From: Sporodiniella umbellata | Taxonomy: Eukaryota > Mucoromycota > Mucoromycetes > Mucorales > Rhizopodaceae | Direction: 5' to 3' | DNA: 64,000 bases | Assembly (NCBI GenBank): GCA_025677835.1 | Contig: JAIXMR010000003.1 | Location: forward strand, 1-64,000 | Part shown: in pieces, positions 54,530 through 64,000 of the stretch | Layout: the number at the start of each line of letters is the position of its first letter | Numbering within the stretch: the stretch's first letter is position 1 | Position numbers and translations under genes: made by a program | Notes under the pieces: model-generated | Database searches by the model: none | Told to the model about the DNA's origin: nothing | What the model saw: the letters and a program-made list of their open reading frames with translations, nothing else

Positions 54530-55539
54530 TTACCCTCGTCCACGGTAACCGTACATGGGAGAGTGGCCGTAGTAAGGTGCGAAACCACCTGGTCCTCCTA
54601 CACCCCCTCCGCCACGGAAACCTCCACGTCCTCTACCTCGGCCGCGTGCAGAGAAGCCAGGAACGTTTGTACGCTTGGCGCTCACTTTCAACAAACGAGC
54701 ACGGAATAAGCTGTTGTCCAAAGAAACGGCTGCGTTGATAAAGCTGGGTTCAGCAAATTCGACGTAGGCATACCTAATCAAGCGCGTTCAGAGTCTTTGG
54801 GTTGAATACCGTTATTATTTACCCCTTAGGATGGCCCGTAAACTTGTCACACAGAATAGTAACTCGGTTGATAGTACCGCAAGACTGGAAATGAGCTTGC
54901 AATTCTTCAGGTGAGGCTCCGTAATCAACCTAAGGTATTAAAAAGTGTTTAGTCAAAAAGGCAAACCAAAGAGTGTTTCTCCTTTATTTTTTTTCTCTGT
55001 TTTCTTTTCACTCTTTTTCACTCTTTTTTTTTTTTTTTTTTTTACGTTGCCAACATAAACCGAACGGCTATCAACAGCTTCTTTATCTTTTTATGGAGAA
55101 TTATTATTTTTTCCTTCTTTTCAATAAAAAAAAAAAAAAAAAAAGAGAGAGAGAGCAAAGAAAACAAGAGAAGAAACTGGTTCAGAAAAGCAAAAGCAGT
55201 TTCTTCTCTTGTTTTCTTTGTTCTTTCTTTTTTTTTTTTTTTTTTTTTTTTTCACAATCAACTCACCTTCTTCAGGGTGCATTGACTTTTCAACTTCGGC
55301 TTGCATGTCACGAAGTTTAGCAGCTTCATTTTCCATATCTTTGACACGTTGCTTCATAGCTTCTAACTCCTGGGAAACGGATCTCATTTAAGAAAAAAGA
55401 CCATCATCTTTTCATAAAGAGACTTTAATCTGTTTACCTTGTCTACTTCAGAAGAATCTTCAGCGTTGCTCAAAACATCGTTTTTAACAGTATCTGTAGA
55501 TTCTTGTGGTTTCAAAGTGGATTGATCGGCTTCACTCAT
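54413..55539 (-). CDS. PAB2: Nuclear poly(A)-binding protein, PABPN1/Pab2
   Basis: Binds growing poly(A) tails in the nucleus and feeds RNA to polyadenylation and exosome pathways. Exons 55539-55438, 55369-55267, 55086-55046, 54929-54823, 54773-54534 and 54446-54413 give 208 residues. A coiled coil ([20 protein letters not shown]) precedes one RRM, with RNP2 SVYVGNVDYGAS and RNP1 [10 protein letters not shown], and a Gly/Arg-rich tail ends in FYSPY, as in PABPN1. Phases agree at all five introns. Intron 2 (55266-55087) has a 24-bp perfect hairpin between an A tract and a U tract. The intron at 54533-54447 holds a pyrimidine run of over 30 T in the transcript, upstream of a very short last exon. 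Confidence 0.94.
55156..55220. repeat. Perfect 24-bp inverted repeat inside PAB2 intron
   Basis: 55156-55179 pairs perfectly with 55197-55220 across a 17-nt loop. An A run (about 55126-55144) and a T run (about 55229-55252) flank it symmetrically and could extend the stem after a short mismatch. It lies wholly within intron 2. Confidence 0.9.
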
Positions 55540-55741
55540 TTTTCTTTATAGAATTAAACGAAAAACAAATAAAAAGAAAAAAAAAAAAAAAAAAAATTAA
55601 AAATACGCGCAACTACCAAAAAAAAAAAAAAAAAAAAAAAAGTTTTTTCACGCCTACAGCTCATTTTTGGCTCATGGATTCTTTTTGGATTAGAGCCCAC
55701 CGCCACGGTGCTGACGTATGACACGCCAATTTAAACTCCTA

Positions 55742-56531
55742 CTATGAATAGGACGGAAGGTTCTGTTTATTGTGCTGAAGGATAGAGTCTAGATGCTGAT
55801 GGAAATAAGCCTGAAGGTCTAGAGAAAAAAGAGAGGGTTTAAAAAAGAAAAGGAGAGGCTTATGTATGTGTGTGTGTAAAAAGAGTGATAAGATTACCTT
55901 CTAGACTTGAGTTATAAGGAATAATCAAGACCTCGTTTGAAGTCTGCTGGAGTGATTTGTTTTGATCGGATACTACGATCAAAGGCACCTTATTCCACCA
56001 ACGTTCAGGCTGAAGATAGGGTAGCCAATGGCAGAGTGTTTGTGCACTTGAATCCTTAGGCACTTGCTCATCAAACAGAACCCAAGGATTATTCAGAAAG
56101 TCCTTGGGTGTCCAAGCCTGGTTTATTAAGAACGCATGCTCTTGATACAGTTGATCGGCAAACTCTTGACCTGGCAGCTTAGCAGATACCGGTGGTGCGT
56201 GCTGCTGGATCTCTTGCTGAACCGTACGTTGATCCAGAACACTGACAGGAATGCCAGAGTGCTCACATAACCTAAGAAACGTCTGGGCACGTTCCCATTC
56301 GTTATCCTTTGCGTTCACCTCAAACCTCACCGGTTTTGTCTGTCGCTTGAGGTAGAACAAGAGCGAACAGGTACTCGGTCGACTCGGTGCCTGAAATACG
56401 TCGTACAACCCTTGAAGTGATGCCGCATTGGTTCTCTTTTTGGTCAACTCTCGTTGGAAATAATCAGGGTGTGTCTGTAGTATGAACTTCTTTAGATAAC
56501 TCTTGATCAGTCCCTGACTCTTGTTCATCAC
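55742..56531 (-). CDS. TCAIM/DUF4460-like protein
   Basis: Exons 56531-55898 and 55818-55742 give 236 residues. The N-terminal block LIKSYLKKFILQTHPDYF with R-T-N-A-A-S-L-Q-G-L resembles the J-like DUF4460 domain of TCAIM, a mitochondrial protein of animals, and KPVRFEVN fits the strand after it. The middle part is helical and Gln-rich (QRTVQQEIQQHAPP). The C-terminal part (WWNKVPLIVVSDQ, EVLIIPYN) looks like a small alpha/beta fold. A start two codons in, at 56528, is equally possible. Fungal homologues are poorly characterised. It is divergent from the acidic protein gene, with 178 bp between starts. Confidence 0.55.
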
Positions 56532-56647
56532 AATCCAAAGAGAAAAAGAATAAAAAGAATTTTAGAAAAAAAGGTAACCGGAAAGATTGAAGTTTTGTCC
56601 GATCCGGACCTTTGGACCAAGCCGTTACCCCTCAGAACCTTTTACTA

Positions 56648-56682
<35 letters not shown>

Positions 56683-56709
56683 CATACACGCACTCACAGA
56701 TAGAAACTC

Positions 56710-57741
56710 ATGGTACAAACAGAGCCTGAAAATAAAACAATGCCAGCACAATATATTGTCTTACAGTCGCATACTCTAAACAACACGATTCTACATCACT
56801 CGTTTGGGCTGTAAGTATTTCTTTGTTCTTTTGTTGCTACTTGCTTTTTATTTGACACATTCCTGTGGTTGATTTTTACTTTTATTTGAAAACCCATGGG
56901 CAGGTACGAAGAGGAAGAGGAAGCGTATGCAGCTGCTCTGGTTCGACAGATGCAGTCCATAGAAGAGAGTAGTAAGCAGTGGCCAAAGAGTGTGATTGAC
57001 GATCATTGGCAGACGATTCATACATTATGCAAACACATGAAAGAAGCGCTCACGAGTTTCAAAGAACGCTGGACACATCTTCAGAGTCTAGCTCTGTTTG
57101 CTGTGCATTGCCCAGTCTCGTACCATGTCGTGGCGCTCCAGGCTGCTGAAGAACAACCTGGACTGAACGAATCTCTCTTTCGAACCAAAACACGTAACTT
57201 TATGGACGCCTTCCAGCCTTCAAAAACAGACGACGAGGTTGATTTGGCCAACAGCGAAGAAGAAGAGGACGACGATGAGGATGAGTTTTCAGAAGATGAC
57301 GATGAAGAAGAAGATATCGAAAACACAGAGGGCGAAGAGAGCGAAGAGGAGGTTGAGGAGGAAGACGATGAAGTAGGAGATGATGAAGACGAAGACGACG
57401 AGGAAGAGGACGATGAAAACAATCCGCCGCTGGAAGACAGTGAGAATCCAGTAGAAGAAGACGACTTTGGGCTGCCGTTAGAAGAAGACAGCGAGAATCC
57501 GTTACTGGAAGAAGACGAATTTGGACAACAGGTTGAAGAACACACAATACCAGAGACAGAAGAAGAAGACCAGATTCACGATGAACAGAGCGATGAAGAA
57601 GGCTCTGGAAACGAAGAAAACAACAGCCGCGGCCTGAAGCGCTCAAGGTCACTGCTTGAAGAAGAGGAAGAGGATGAGATCGATGAAGATGAACTGGACG
57701 AAGATGAGCCCATACCCAGAAGGAGAAAGACAGAAGATTGA
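56710..57741 (+). CDS. Acidic protein, unknown
   Basis: Exons 56710-56810 and 56904-57741 give 312 residues. Residues about 1-125 are folded-looking (ALVRQMQSIEESSKQWP, HWQTIHTLCKHMKEAL). From about residue 135, Glu/Asp runs dominate, with repeated ENP(L/V)xE(E/D)D(D/E)FG units, and the protein closes with a short basic patch PRRRKTED. Such long acidic tails occur in histone chaperones and nucleolar proteins, but I do not recognise a family. The long antisense frames here are Ser-rich shadows of the GAA/GAC codons. Confidence 0.6.
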
Positions 57742-57819
57742 TTCAAATAAACACGTACGATACCTTTTGTTCCTCTCTTACGTGTCAAGCCAATTTACAT
57801 TTCATAGATAAAGCACGTT

Positions 57820-57853
<34 letters not shown>

Positions 57854-57971
57854 TATTGATATTTCTTTATTGGGACTAGTGCCGATGCAAAGACTTTATG
57901 CTGCAGAATATAAGCACGATGATAATTTCTTTTTTTTTTTTTTTTTTTCTTTTGTATTTATTTATTACATA

Positions 57972-58831
57972 ATGGACACTGCACCACCTAATGAGATAAC
58001 ACACACCAAAGAAAACCCAGTGGACTTGATTACCCCTCCTGTCTCTCCCGTTAACCGATCCCTATCTTCCAGTCGGTCGCTACGTATCAAAGCAGGCCAG
58101 ACAGGTTTACCTTGGTTGACCAAAGACGCTGAGACAACCAGCCCTCATCCAGAAACCGAGACACCACCTCCAAAGTTCGCAGCCCAGCCTACGCTTGTAT
58201 CTGTTTTGCGTCTGCCCACTCAGAAAAGAGCAGGTCAGAAGCATGTCTATCGTATGGGCGACGGTATCAGCCCAATCAAAGTATTATGTCGACGTCTCAA
58301 AAGCTGGCAAGTGTCTGTCAAGTATCTGGTAAGAAGACAAAGAGAGGGAAATGACGGTGTACTGACATAGAGCAGATGAGTCTATTTAATCGAATCAAAA
58401 AAGTAGAAATCAAAAATGGTAAAAGCTATCGCAAGATTGACTCCAACTTTGCACTTCCCAGTGCTGTCCAAGATCAGTTCAAGTCCTCAAACGGTGTACA
58501 GGATGCCTGGGCAGCGTTTCGCCAGTTTGCCCGAGAAAACAGCCTGGTCCATCAAGATTTTGTAGGGTTTATCGAGAGCGAAATGATGCCTACCCTGAAC
58601 CAGATGCTGAAAGACATCCATCACTTTACGCAATCTTTGATTCACAACAGAAACCTGCAGACTAACACGCTGTACAATTACCGTAAACGGTCGGATAAAA
58701 TCATTACACAATTTAATAAGGAAATCTACAAGGCCGCCAATGATTATGAAGAATCCATCAAGACAGGCAAAGGCCCCTATTTTATTCCCAAAAAAGACCC
58801 ATTGCTAACTAAATATGGTAACTACCATGGC

Positions 58832-58877
<46 letters not shown>

Positions 58878-59930
58878 ATCCAATTCTTTTAGTGGTGGCC
58901 AACACGATTGAAGATCTCTACAAGCACGAAAACCAGCTACACAAAAACTTTCTGATAGCTCAAGACGACTATAGAAAGTTTGAACAAGAGAAGGTCATTG
59001 ATGCCTATACACAACTCTTCCAAAGCTTTGAAGCCTATCGACTTGAGCACGGACTTGAACGCTCAGAGGGTGTTTCCAAAATCGTTCAAATCTTTACGGC
59101 CATCGAAACCGATTCTGAGTGGCAAGAATTTTTACATCATCACCAGAACGAACTGGTCAAGACCTCTGCTTCCTTTAAAGAGGAACATGCACGCGATTTT
59201 CCAAATATGTCTCATCCTCTTGTGCAGCCTCTCTTGATAGGGGATATGAAACGAAAAGTGGGTTCATCCAAATGGCATAATCAATACTATGTGTTGAGCC
59301 CAGGTAACACATTACGCCATACCATTTTATGTCTGACTTTATTTTTGTGTAGCCGGTGTTCTCTACTGCTTCAAGTCAGAAAAAGACTTTCATCATCGCC
59401 CTCATCAGCCTATTTTTAGATCGTTTGTACCCGAAGCCTTTTCTATTCAAACAAATTCCACTACACAACTCTTGGATTTTAAGGGTAAAGTACTTGGTTT
59501 CTTTGGTGGCAAGAAGCATCTCGAGCTGACTACTACAAACCCTCAAGACATTGAACAGTGGGCCAATATCATGGGTGCCATGACCTCCAAACAATTCTCT
59601 CCTGTCGTCGCTTCTGAAGATGCTAACGTGCCTCCCCCAGCAAATGCACAAGAGGTACAACCACCTGTTGAACAGCCGCCCGTAGAACATGCACCTGTCG
59701 AACAACCACCAGCCATTCAGCAAGCACCCGGCACGCAACAAGAAACCAAGTCAAGCCCTACAGACGGGGGTCGTCTAGTAGAGGACTTGCCCGAAAACCA
59801 GAGTAAGCCACCTACCCCTAAATCAGAAGAACAGATCCTTGCAGAAAAAAAGAATAACGCACATCAACTGCCTCCTATCAAGAGAGAAGAAAGCGATGTG
59901 TTCTATGACACCGTGGCACAAAATGCTTAA
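57972..59930 (+). CDS. BAR-PH protein, Slm1/Slm2-like
   Basis: Plasma-membrane adaptor family acting with TORC2 and phosphoinositides in yeast. Exons 57972-58328, 58376-58817, 58893-59303 and 59353-59930 give 595 residues. A Pro/Ser-rich N-terminus precedes a helical F-BAR-like region that opens with ISPIKVLCRRLKSWQVSVKY and includes TLNQMLKDIHHFTQSL and the long helix EDLYKHENQLHKNFLIAQ. The PH domain starts LIGDMKRKVGSSKWHNQYYV and ends HLELTTTNPQDIEQWANIM. The tail has proline repeats (PPVEQPPVEHAPVEQPP) and a charged end. The intron at 58818-58892 contains about 36 consecutive A. Start context is an ATG just after a 20-nt T run. Confidence 0.8.
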
Positions 59931-60626
59931 TCGTCATTGGAACTTTTTTTTATCAATCATTGTCGCTTTCTTGGTGTAGAAATGATTTTAGTATCACCAA
60001 TACGGCAGACACCTTTTAATCAATATATATTAACAGTAATAATAAAGAACATCCATACACTGCGCCTGGTAAAATTCAAAAAAAAAAAAAAAAAAATTAA
60101 AAGGTCTGGTCTAATTGATGAACCATTGATTTCATGTCTACTTTTACCTATCCACTATCACCATTTCTCTAAATAATGTCAAGAATTTCCTTTCATGTAG
60201 CACAGACATTCATCCTAATATCTTCTAATAGCCTTTTCTTACTCTCCCAAAAAAAAAAAAAAAAAAAAACAGCAAGCAGCTTCTCTGACAAATCGTACTA
60301 CATAAATCAAGTAAAATCTAGACAATCAACCTTGCTAAAAGATGGAAAACGACTTTTTGATGTCATTACACAATTCAAAGACTTTTATGTTAAAAAATCA
60401 TGCTTTATATTCCTATTGACCTTGAAAAAAAAAAAAAAAAACCCCCCCATTTATCATTATTTTTAACATGCCGTAAAACAATAAGTTACTATTTTTTTTT
60501 TATTTAAAACAAAACAAACAAAAGAGACGATAGTGTATTGATTGTTTATTTATTGTACAATGAAAAAAAAAAAAAAATAAAAAGGGGGATATTAATATAT
60601 ACAAGATAACTTTCTAAAGAACTATT
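59931..60626. other. Intergenic between convergent genes
   Basis: About 700 bp with A runs at 60079-60097, 60249-60270, 60425-60440 and 60564-60577. Short frames through these runs carry no family signal. Confidence 0.5.
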
Positions 60627-61868
60627 TTATGCAGGGCAATAGGGAGCCGTGGCGCCACCTGCCTCTTTGGGATGAGCAAAGTTGTAGACAGTCACATAGA
60701 GTGTATAGACCATAATGCCCATACCAAAGAGCATCAGGAAGGCATCAATCAACTTGTCCCAAACTTTGGAGGATATTTTCCAGTGAAACATGCCAGGAAA
60801 GACAAAACACAGAGGAACACAAGCTACAGAACCGACCAAAGATACAAACTTGTCCAAGTTGTCTCCACCCACACCAAATGCAATGGCTGCGCATGCGACA
60901 GAGATCACTACTCGGTATACATTCTTGGACCATTTAGTCACGGCGCTTTCTCTACCTGACTTGAATCTACCAAAGATACCGTTCTCAATAATTTTCAAGG
61001 CCGGGAAAAGCATAAAGGGAGAAGTCAGACAAATAGCAAGAGAATAAAGCAGCTCGACAGCAATCGTGAGCTTATTGTCAGGGGGAAATTGTAGGTGACT
61101 GAGGCTTGAATCTTATCGCCATAAGCCAAATAAGACAAGGTGCCAATCAAAATATAGATGCCAGTGACAATCATCATGCCTACGGTGAGTACAAAAGGGA
61201 ATTTTTCGGGGCGTCGCATGGACTCTACAATGGGAATCACTATATCAATAGGGTTGTTTAGATTGGGAAATACTCAATAAGGACTATAGGATTGCTTACA
61301 TAAACCAATGCCCTCAAAAGAAAATGTAGCTGTTCCTATCATCAGAGCAAAGTTTTCAGGATTAACAGCTGCCACATTAGGACCAATTCCAGCGTTTTTC
61401 AGTTGGTCTGCAGTAAAGTAGATGACACAAAAAAGCCCAAACAGGATAAGAGCATCAGCCAAAATAATAGCAAACGATAAACGGGCAATGTGTCGAACGA
61501 GCGAAAAAGGAACCAGGACGATCAGAGGAAACCAAATATAATACTTTTCTAATATAGGGGAGGTGCAGTTGGAAAGCACGTCGACCGCATTCACCAAGTT
61601 TCCAGAGACAAAAATAAAATAAGAACAGACAAATCCGATTTGTGAAACCACAATAAAGAACAACACTGTCCAGCGCACCCATCGACCATAAAGAATACCG
61701 CCCATATCACCATAAGATCCCCAACAGAGAGTTGGGTATTCACTAGTCTTTGAAAAGCCAAAAGACAAATAGAAGCAATCAAAATGACCAAAACAATAGA
61801 AAGCGCTAAACCGCCGTTTTGAAAACTTTTTTTTTTTTAAAAAAAAAAAAAGAGGGCTTTAGTTTCTT

Positions 61869-61903
<35 letters not shown>

Positions 61904-62423
61904 ACGCTTTAGGTAGAAACAAAACACCAGATCCAATAAAAGCTTTCAAGAACATAAACATGGCTTTACCTACAGAGGCTCTGGGCATCGAGTCTTCAGA
62001 CGAAGTCATAGATTCTTCATCTGGTGGATGTTCAAATTTCTCTTGTGAAACGGCTGCTCTTTTGGACTCGCTCACAGACACCGGCCTTGACCGGCGAGAA
62101 GAAGATTGACGGTGGTGATGAGAATGGTCGTCCAGTCTTTCTCCAGCAAAGTTACTATAGAGAGAAAAAGTAGAGAGGTTCCTTGCCATTGATATTCGTC
62201 TAGCAGGTGAAGCAAAAGAGGTGGTTCGGCTAGAAGACTTTGGCCTCGAGTGAATTTGGCCGGTGGTATTTAGTCGAGTGTTCTGAGGCCGCAAAGCTTC
62301 ATTTGATTTTTCGCTTTCCATAAAGTGAGCATGACCTTTCAAAGTCGTGCGGGGAAGCTCTAGAGATCGACTCCTCACCTGTGACAAATCAACAGTCTCT
62401 TGAGCATGTTCTTTATTAGACAT
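60627..62423 (-). CDS. Vacuolar amino-acid transporter, Avt/AAAP family, two apparent frameshifts
   Basis: Exons 62423-61906, 61825-61300 and 61239-60627. The N-terminus is a Ser/Arg-rich cytosolic tail, then membrane helices begin with GKAMFMFLKAFIGSGVLFLPKA and FQNGGLALSIVLVILIASI. Conserved blocks are SYGDMGGILYGR, SLVRHIARLS, TATFSFEGIGLLIPI, ESMRRPEKFP and DNLDKFVSLVGSVACVPL, matching Avt1-type transporters. The frame must shift near 61719-61722 (a C4 run on the plus strand) and near 61081-61085 (a G5 run). In each case one extra base would restore the family sequence without loss, and both exon phases then fit. This may be base-calling error, or the gene may be inactive. Corrected length would be about 552 residues. 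Confidence 0.82.
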
Positions 62424-62521
62424 TTTTTTTTTTTTTTTTTTTTTTCAGATGTGTTGTTTGTTGTAGGGCTCAGTAAAAATAATAGGTAAGAGAAAGCCTA
62501 CCCTCACATTGTTTATATAAG

Positions 62522-62554
<33 letters not shown>

Positions 62555-64000
62555 TTACATCCAACCGTTGTCTGAGTTCCTGACGTCAACGTTTCACATG
62601 GCTGTCGTACAGTGCCCCTCTTCTGTTCAAGTAATTAAAGAAAGCAGAATAAGGGCATGTTTCACCTCTATATGTAGCTATTCATTTCACCTTTCTCTGC
62701 TAAGCAAAGAGAAAAACCGTATCTGCTGGCATGTTAACCTCCTAGAAAAAAAAAAAAAAAAAAAAAAAGGATAGCAAAGAGTTTTAACCGCAATTGAATA
62801 AAGTAGTGTCCAAATATGTCATATTGTCGTTTCATCGCTTTTGTCCCTTTTTGTTCTTATTCTACTTTCGCTTTCTGAGGTTAAAACGAGTTGCATGTTA
62901 CACGACGTGGAGGAAGAGCTACAGCAGCGGTTGGGAGTGACATCATTTTTTCCATACAAGGCAATTCTTATCCCTCTCCGGAAGATCTCTCTTTCAGTAA
63001 CCATCTTATAGAGCTATATGGAAAGTAAAGTTTGCTGATTTTGAGTTTAGTGTCGTGCAAAAAAAAAAAAAAAAAAAATACATGTTTAACAATGATGTCG
63101 ATTGAGCCAAAAAACAATGTTGTGCTCACGTGTTATGAGCTTCGTTTTTTTTTTTTTTTCCTTGTCGCTTAGCAGTTGCTCAATAAAATTTCGTGACATA
63201 AGCTATTATAGCAAAAAGAAAAAGCCAGTTCTTTATATCTGCATTGCTTCTACAGATTGTTTTTCAGACAAACAGGATATACCACTAGCTCTGACAAAGA
63301 CATTTATTTTTGCCCAGCCTGCTTGATGATTCTCAAAAAGTATTTCTTTACTGGATAAATGTTGAAGCACAGAAAAGCAAAATTTGGTGAATGTGTCGTC
63401 GCAGCCTTGCTATAAAAAGGCGCGGAGTAGCCGTTCTGGCATAGATACAGTAGGTTATATCCTAAATTAGACAGCCTTTTTCTACCAAAAGGCCCCTGAA
63501 CCACCGAGCTTGAAAGGCATTCTACCTTCAAGCGATTTGCTACCCTTTATCTCTCCGTATTGATACCCAAAGACCTTTGTGTTATATATGAACAGGGTTA
63601 TTTTTAAACACTAAATAGAATGCATTGTTTACACAAACTGCTTATGAACCTAATCTGCTCGTCTATGATGCGTTTCATTGTCTCGGTAACTGTGAAATTT
63701 GCGCCTTTATGAATAGACAGAAAAATGTGTTCCAAAACAGATACTATATATTTATGTGCTAACGAAAAATAAGAGAAAATCCGATACTTGACAAGATTTA
63801 AGTAAGCAACTCGTGGCAGTGCTATTGACGCGTACTTGAGACCGAAGTTGATTATAAAAAACTACTGGGTTTAATAGATGGTCAAAGCAACGTCTTGATA
63901 GAAAAAAAGCTCCCCATATGATCGTTCCTATTGCTTGTAAAATCAATTGTAGAAAAAAATGGAATGAAGTTCATGGCGCGACTTTGTTTTTGGATCAATC
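62424..64000. other. Gene-free end of window
   Basis: No supported gene. It has T runs at 62424-62446 and 62523-62551 and A runs at 62746-62768 and 63059-63078. TGACGTCA lies at 62581-62588, about 160 bp upstream of the Avt-like start. Short minus-strand frames at 62819-63946 show no motifs. Confidence 0.5.
62581..62588. promoter_or_regulatory. CRE-type palindrome TGACGTCA
   Basis: Perfect 8-bp bZIP (CREB/ATF) palindrome upstream of the Avt-like transporter. Expected by chance about once per 65 kb, so the site alone is weak evidence. Confidence 0.3.

Noticed and set aside
57081..57788. Ser-rich minus-strand frames over the acidic protein gene
   Set aside because: They are shadows of GAA/GAG/GAT codons on the other strand, with no independent start context or family signal.
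62819..63946. Minus-strand frames at the window end
   Set aside because: Short, of low-complexity composition and without a family signature. A gene continuing beyond the window cannot be excluded, but nothing supports one.

Overview
The window looks like nuclear DNA of an early-diverging fungus, most likely a mucoralean (Mucoromycota). The coding part is typical of eukaryotes: about 30 protein genes, most cut by short GT-AG introns (about 40-80 nt, often with a CTAAC/CTAAT-like branch site). Intergenic DNA is AT-rich and full of long poly(A)/poly(T) runs. The genus is an inference. I rebuilt gene models by eye from splice signals, reading-frame continuity and recognised families. No rRNA, tRNA or CRISPR array was found.

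Layout. 1-2375: no gene seen. 2376-11486: OTU deubiquitinase (+), GT-B-fold protein (+), NatC subunit NAA35 (-), splicing factor SF3A3 (+) and a two-domain glycosyltransferase (-). 11487-20922: gene-poor, with a decayed coding relic, a small GAT-like gene (-), a 906-residue coiled-coil protein (+) and a 930-bp element bounded by 184/185-bp inverted repeats. 20923-33363, all on the minus strand: Trf4/Cid1-type nucleotidyltransferase, bHLH protein, M13 metallopeptidase, Ett1/Nro1, an H2C2 integrase-type zinc-finger protein and lysyl-tRNA synthetase. 33728-41454, plus strand: a small lysine-rich protein, an RluA-type pseudouridine synthase, an Mga2/Spt23 membrane-tethered transcription factor and Nopp140/Srp40. 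41729-44145: a compact HP1 (-) divergent from mitochondrial bL28 (+), then an AN1 protein of the ZFAND1/Cuz1 type (+).

44406-50236: three tandem paralogues of a protein family I cannot name. They share a conserved N-terminal module, a variable Lys/Ala-rich linker and a C-terminal alpha/beta domain whose motif order resembles a serine recombinase (resolvase) with an eroded active site. Intron positions are conserved among the copies. This is the most novel-looking content of the window.

50626-62423: Zn2Cys6 factor (-), cytochrome c (+), R3HCC1-like protein (-), nuclear poly(A)-binding protein PABPN1/Pab2 (-) with a striking intronic hairpin, TCAIM/DUF4460-like protein (-), acidic protein (+), Slm1/2-like BAR-PH protein (+) and an Avt-type amino-acid transporter (-) carrying two single-base frameshifts at G runs. 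62424-64000 shows no gene.

Most genes are housekeeping (splicing, RNA tailing, tRNA charging, protein N-acetylation, nucleolar and mitochondrial functions). No operon-like functional clustering is evident apart from the tandem family.
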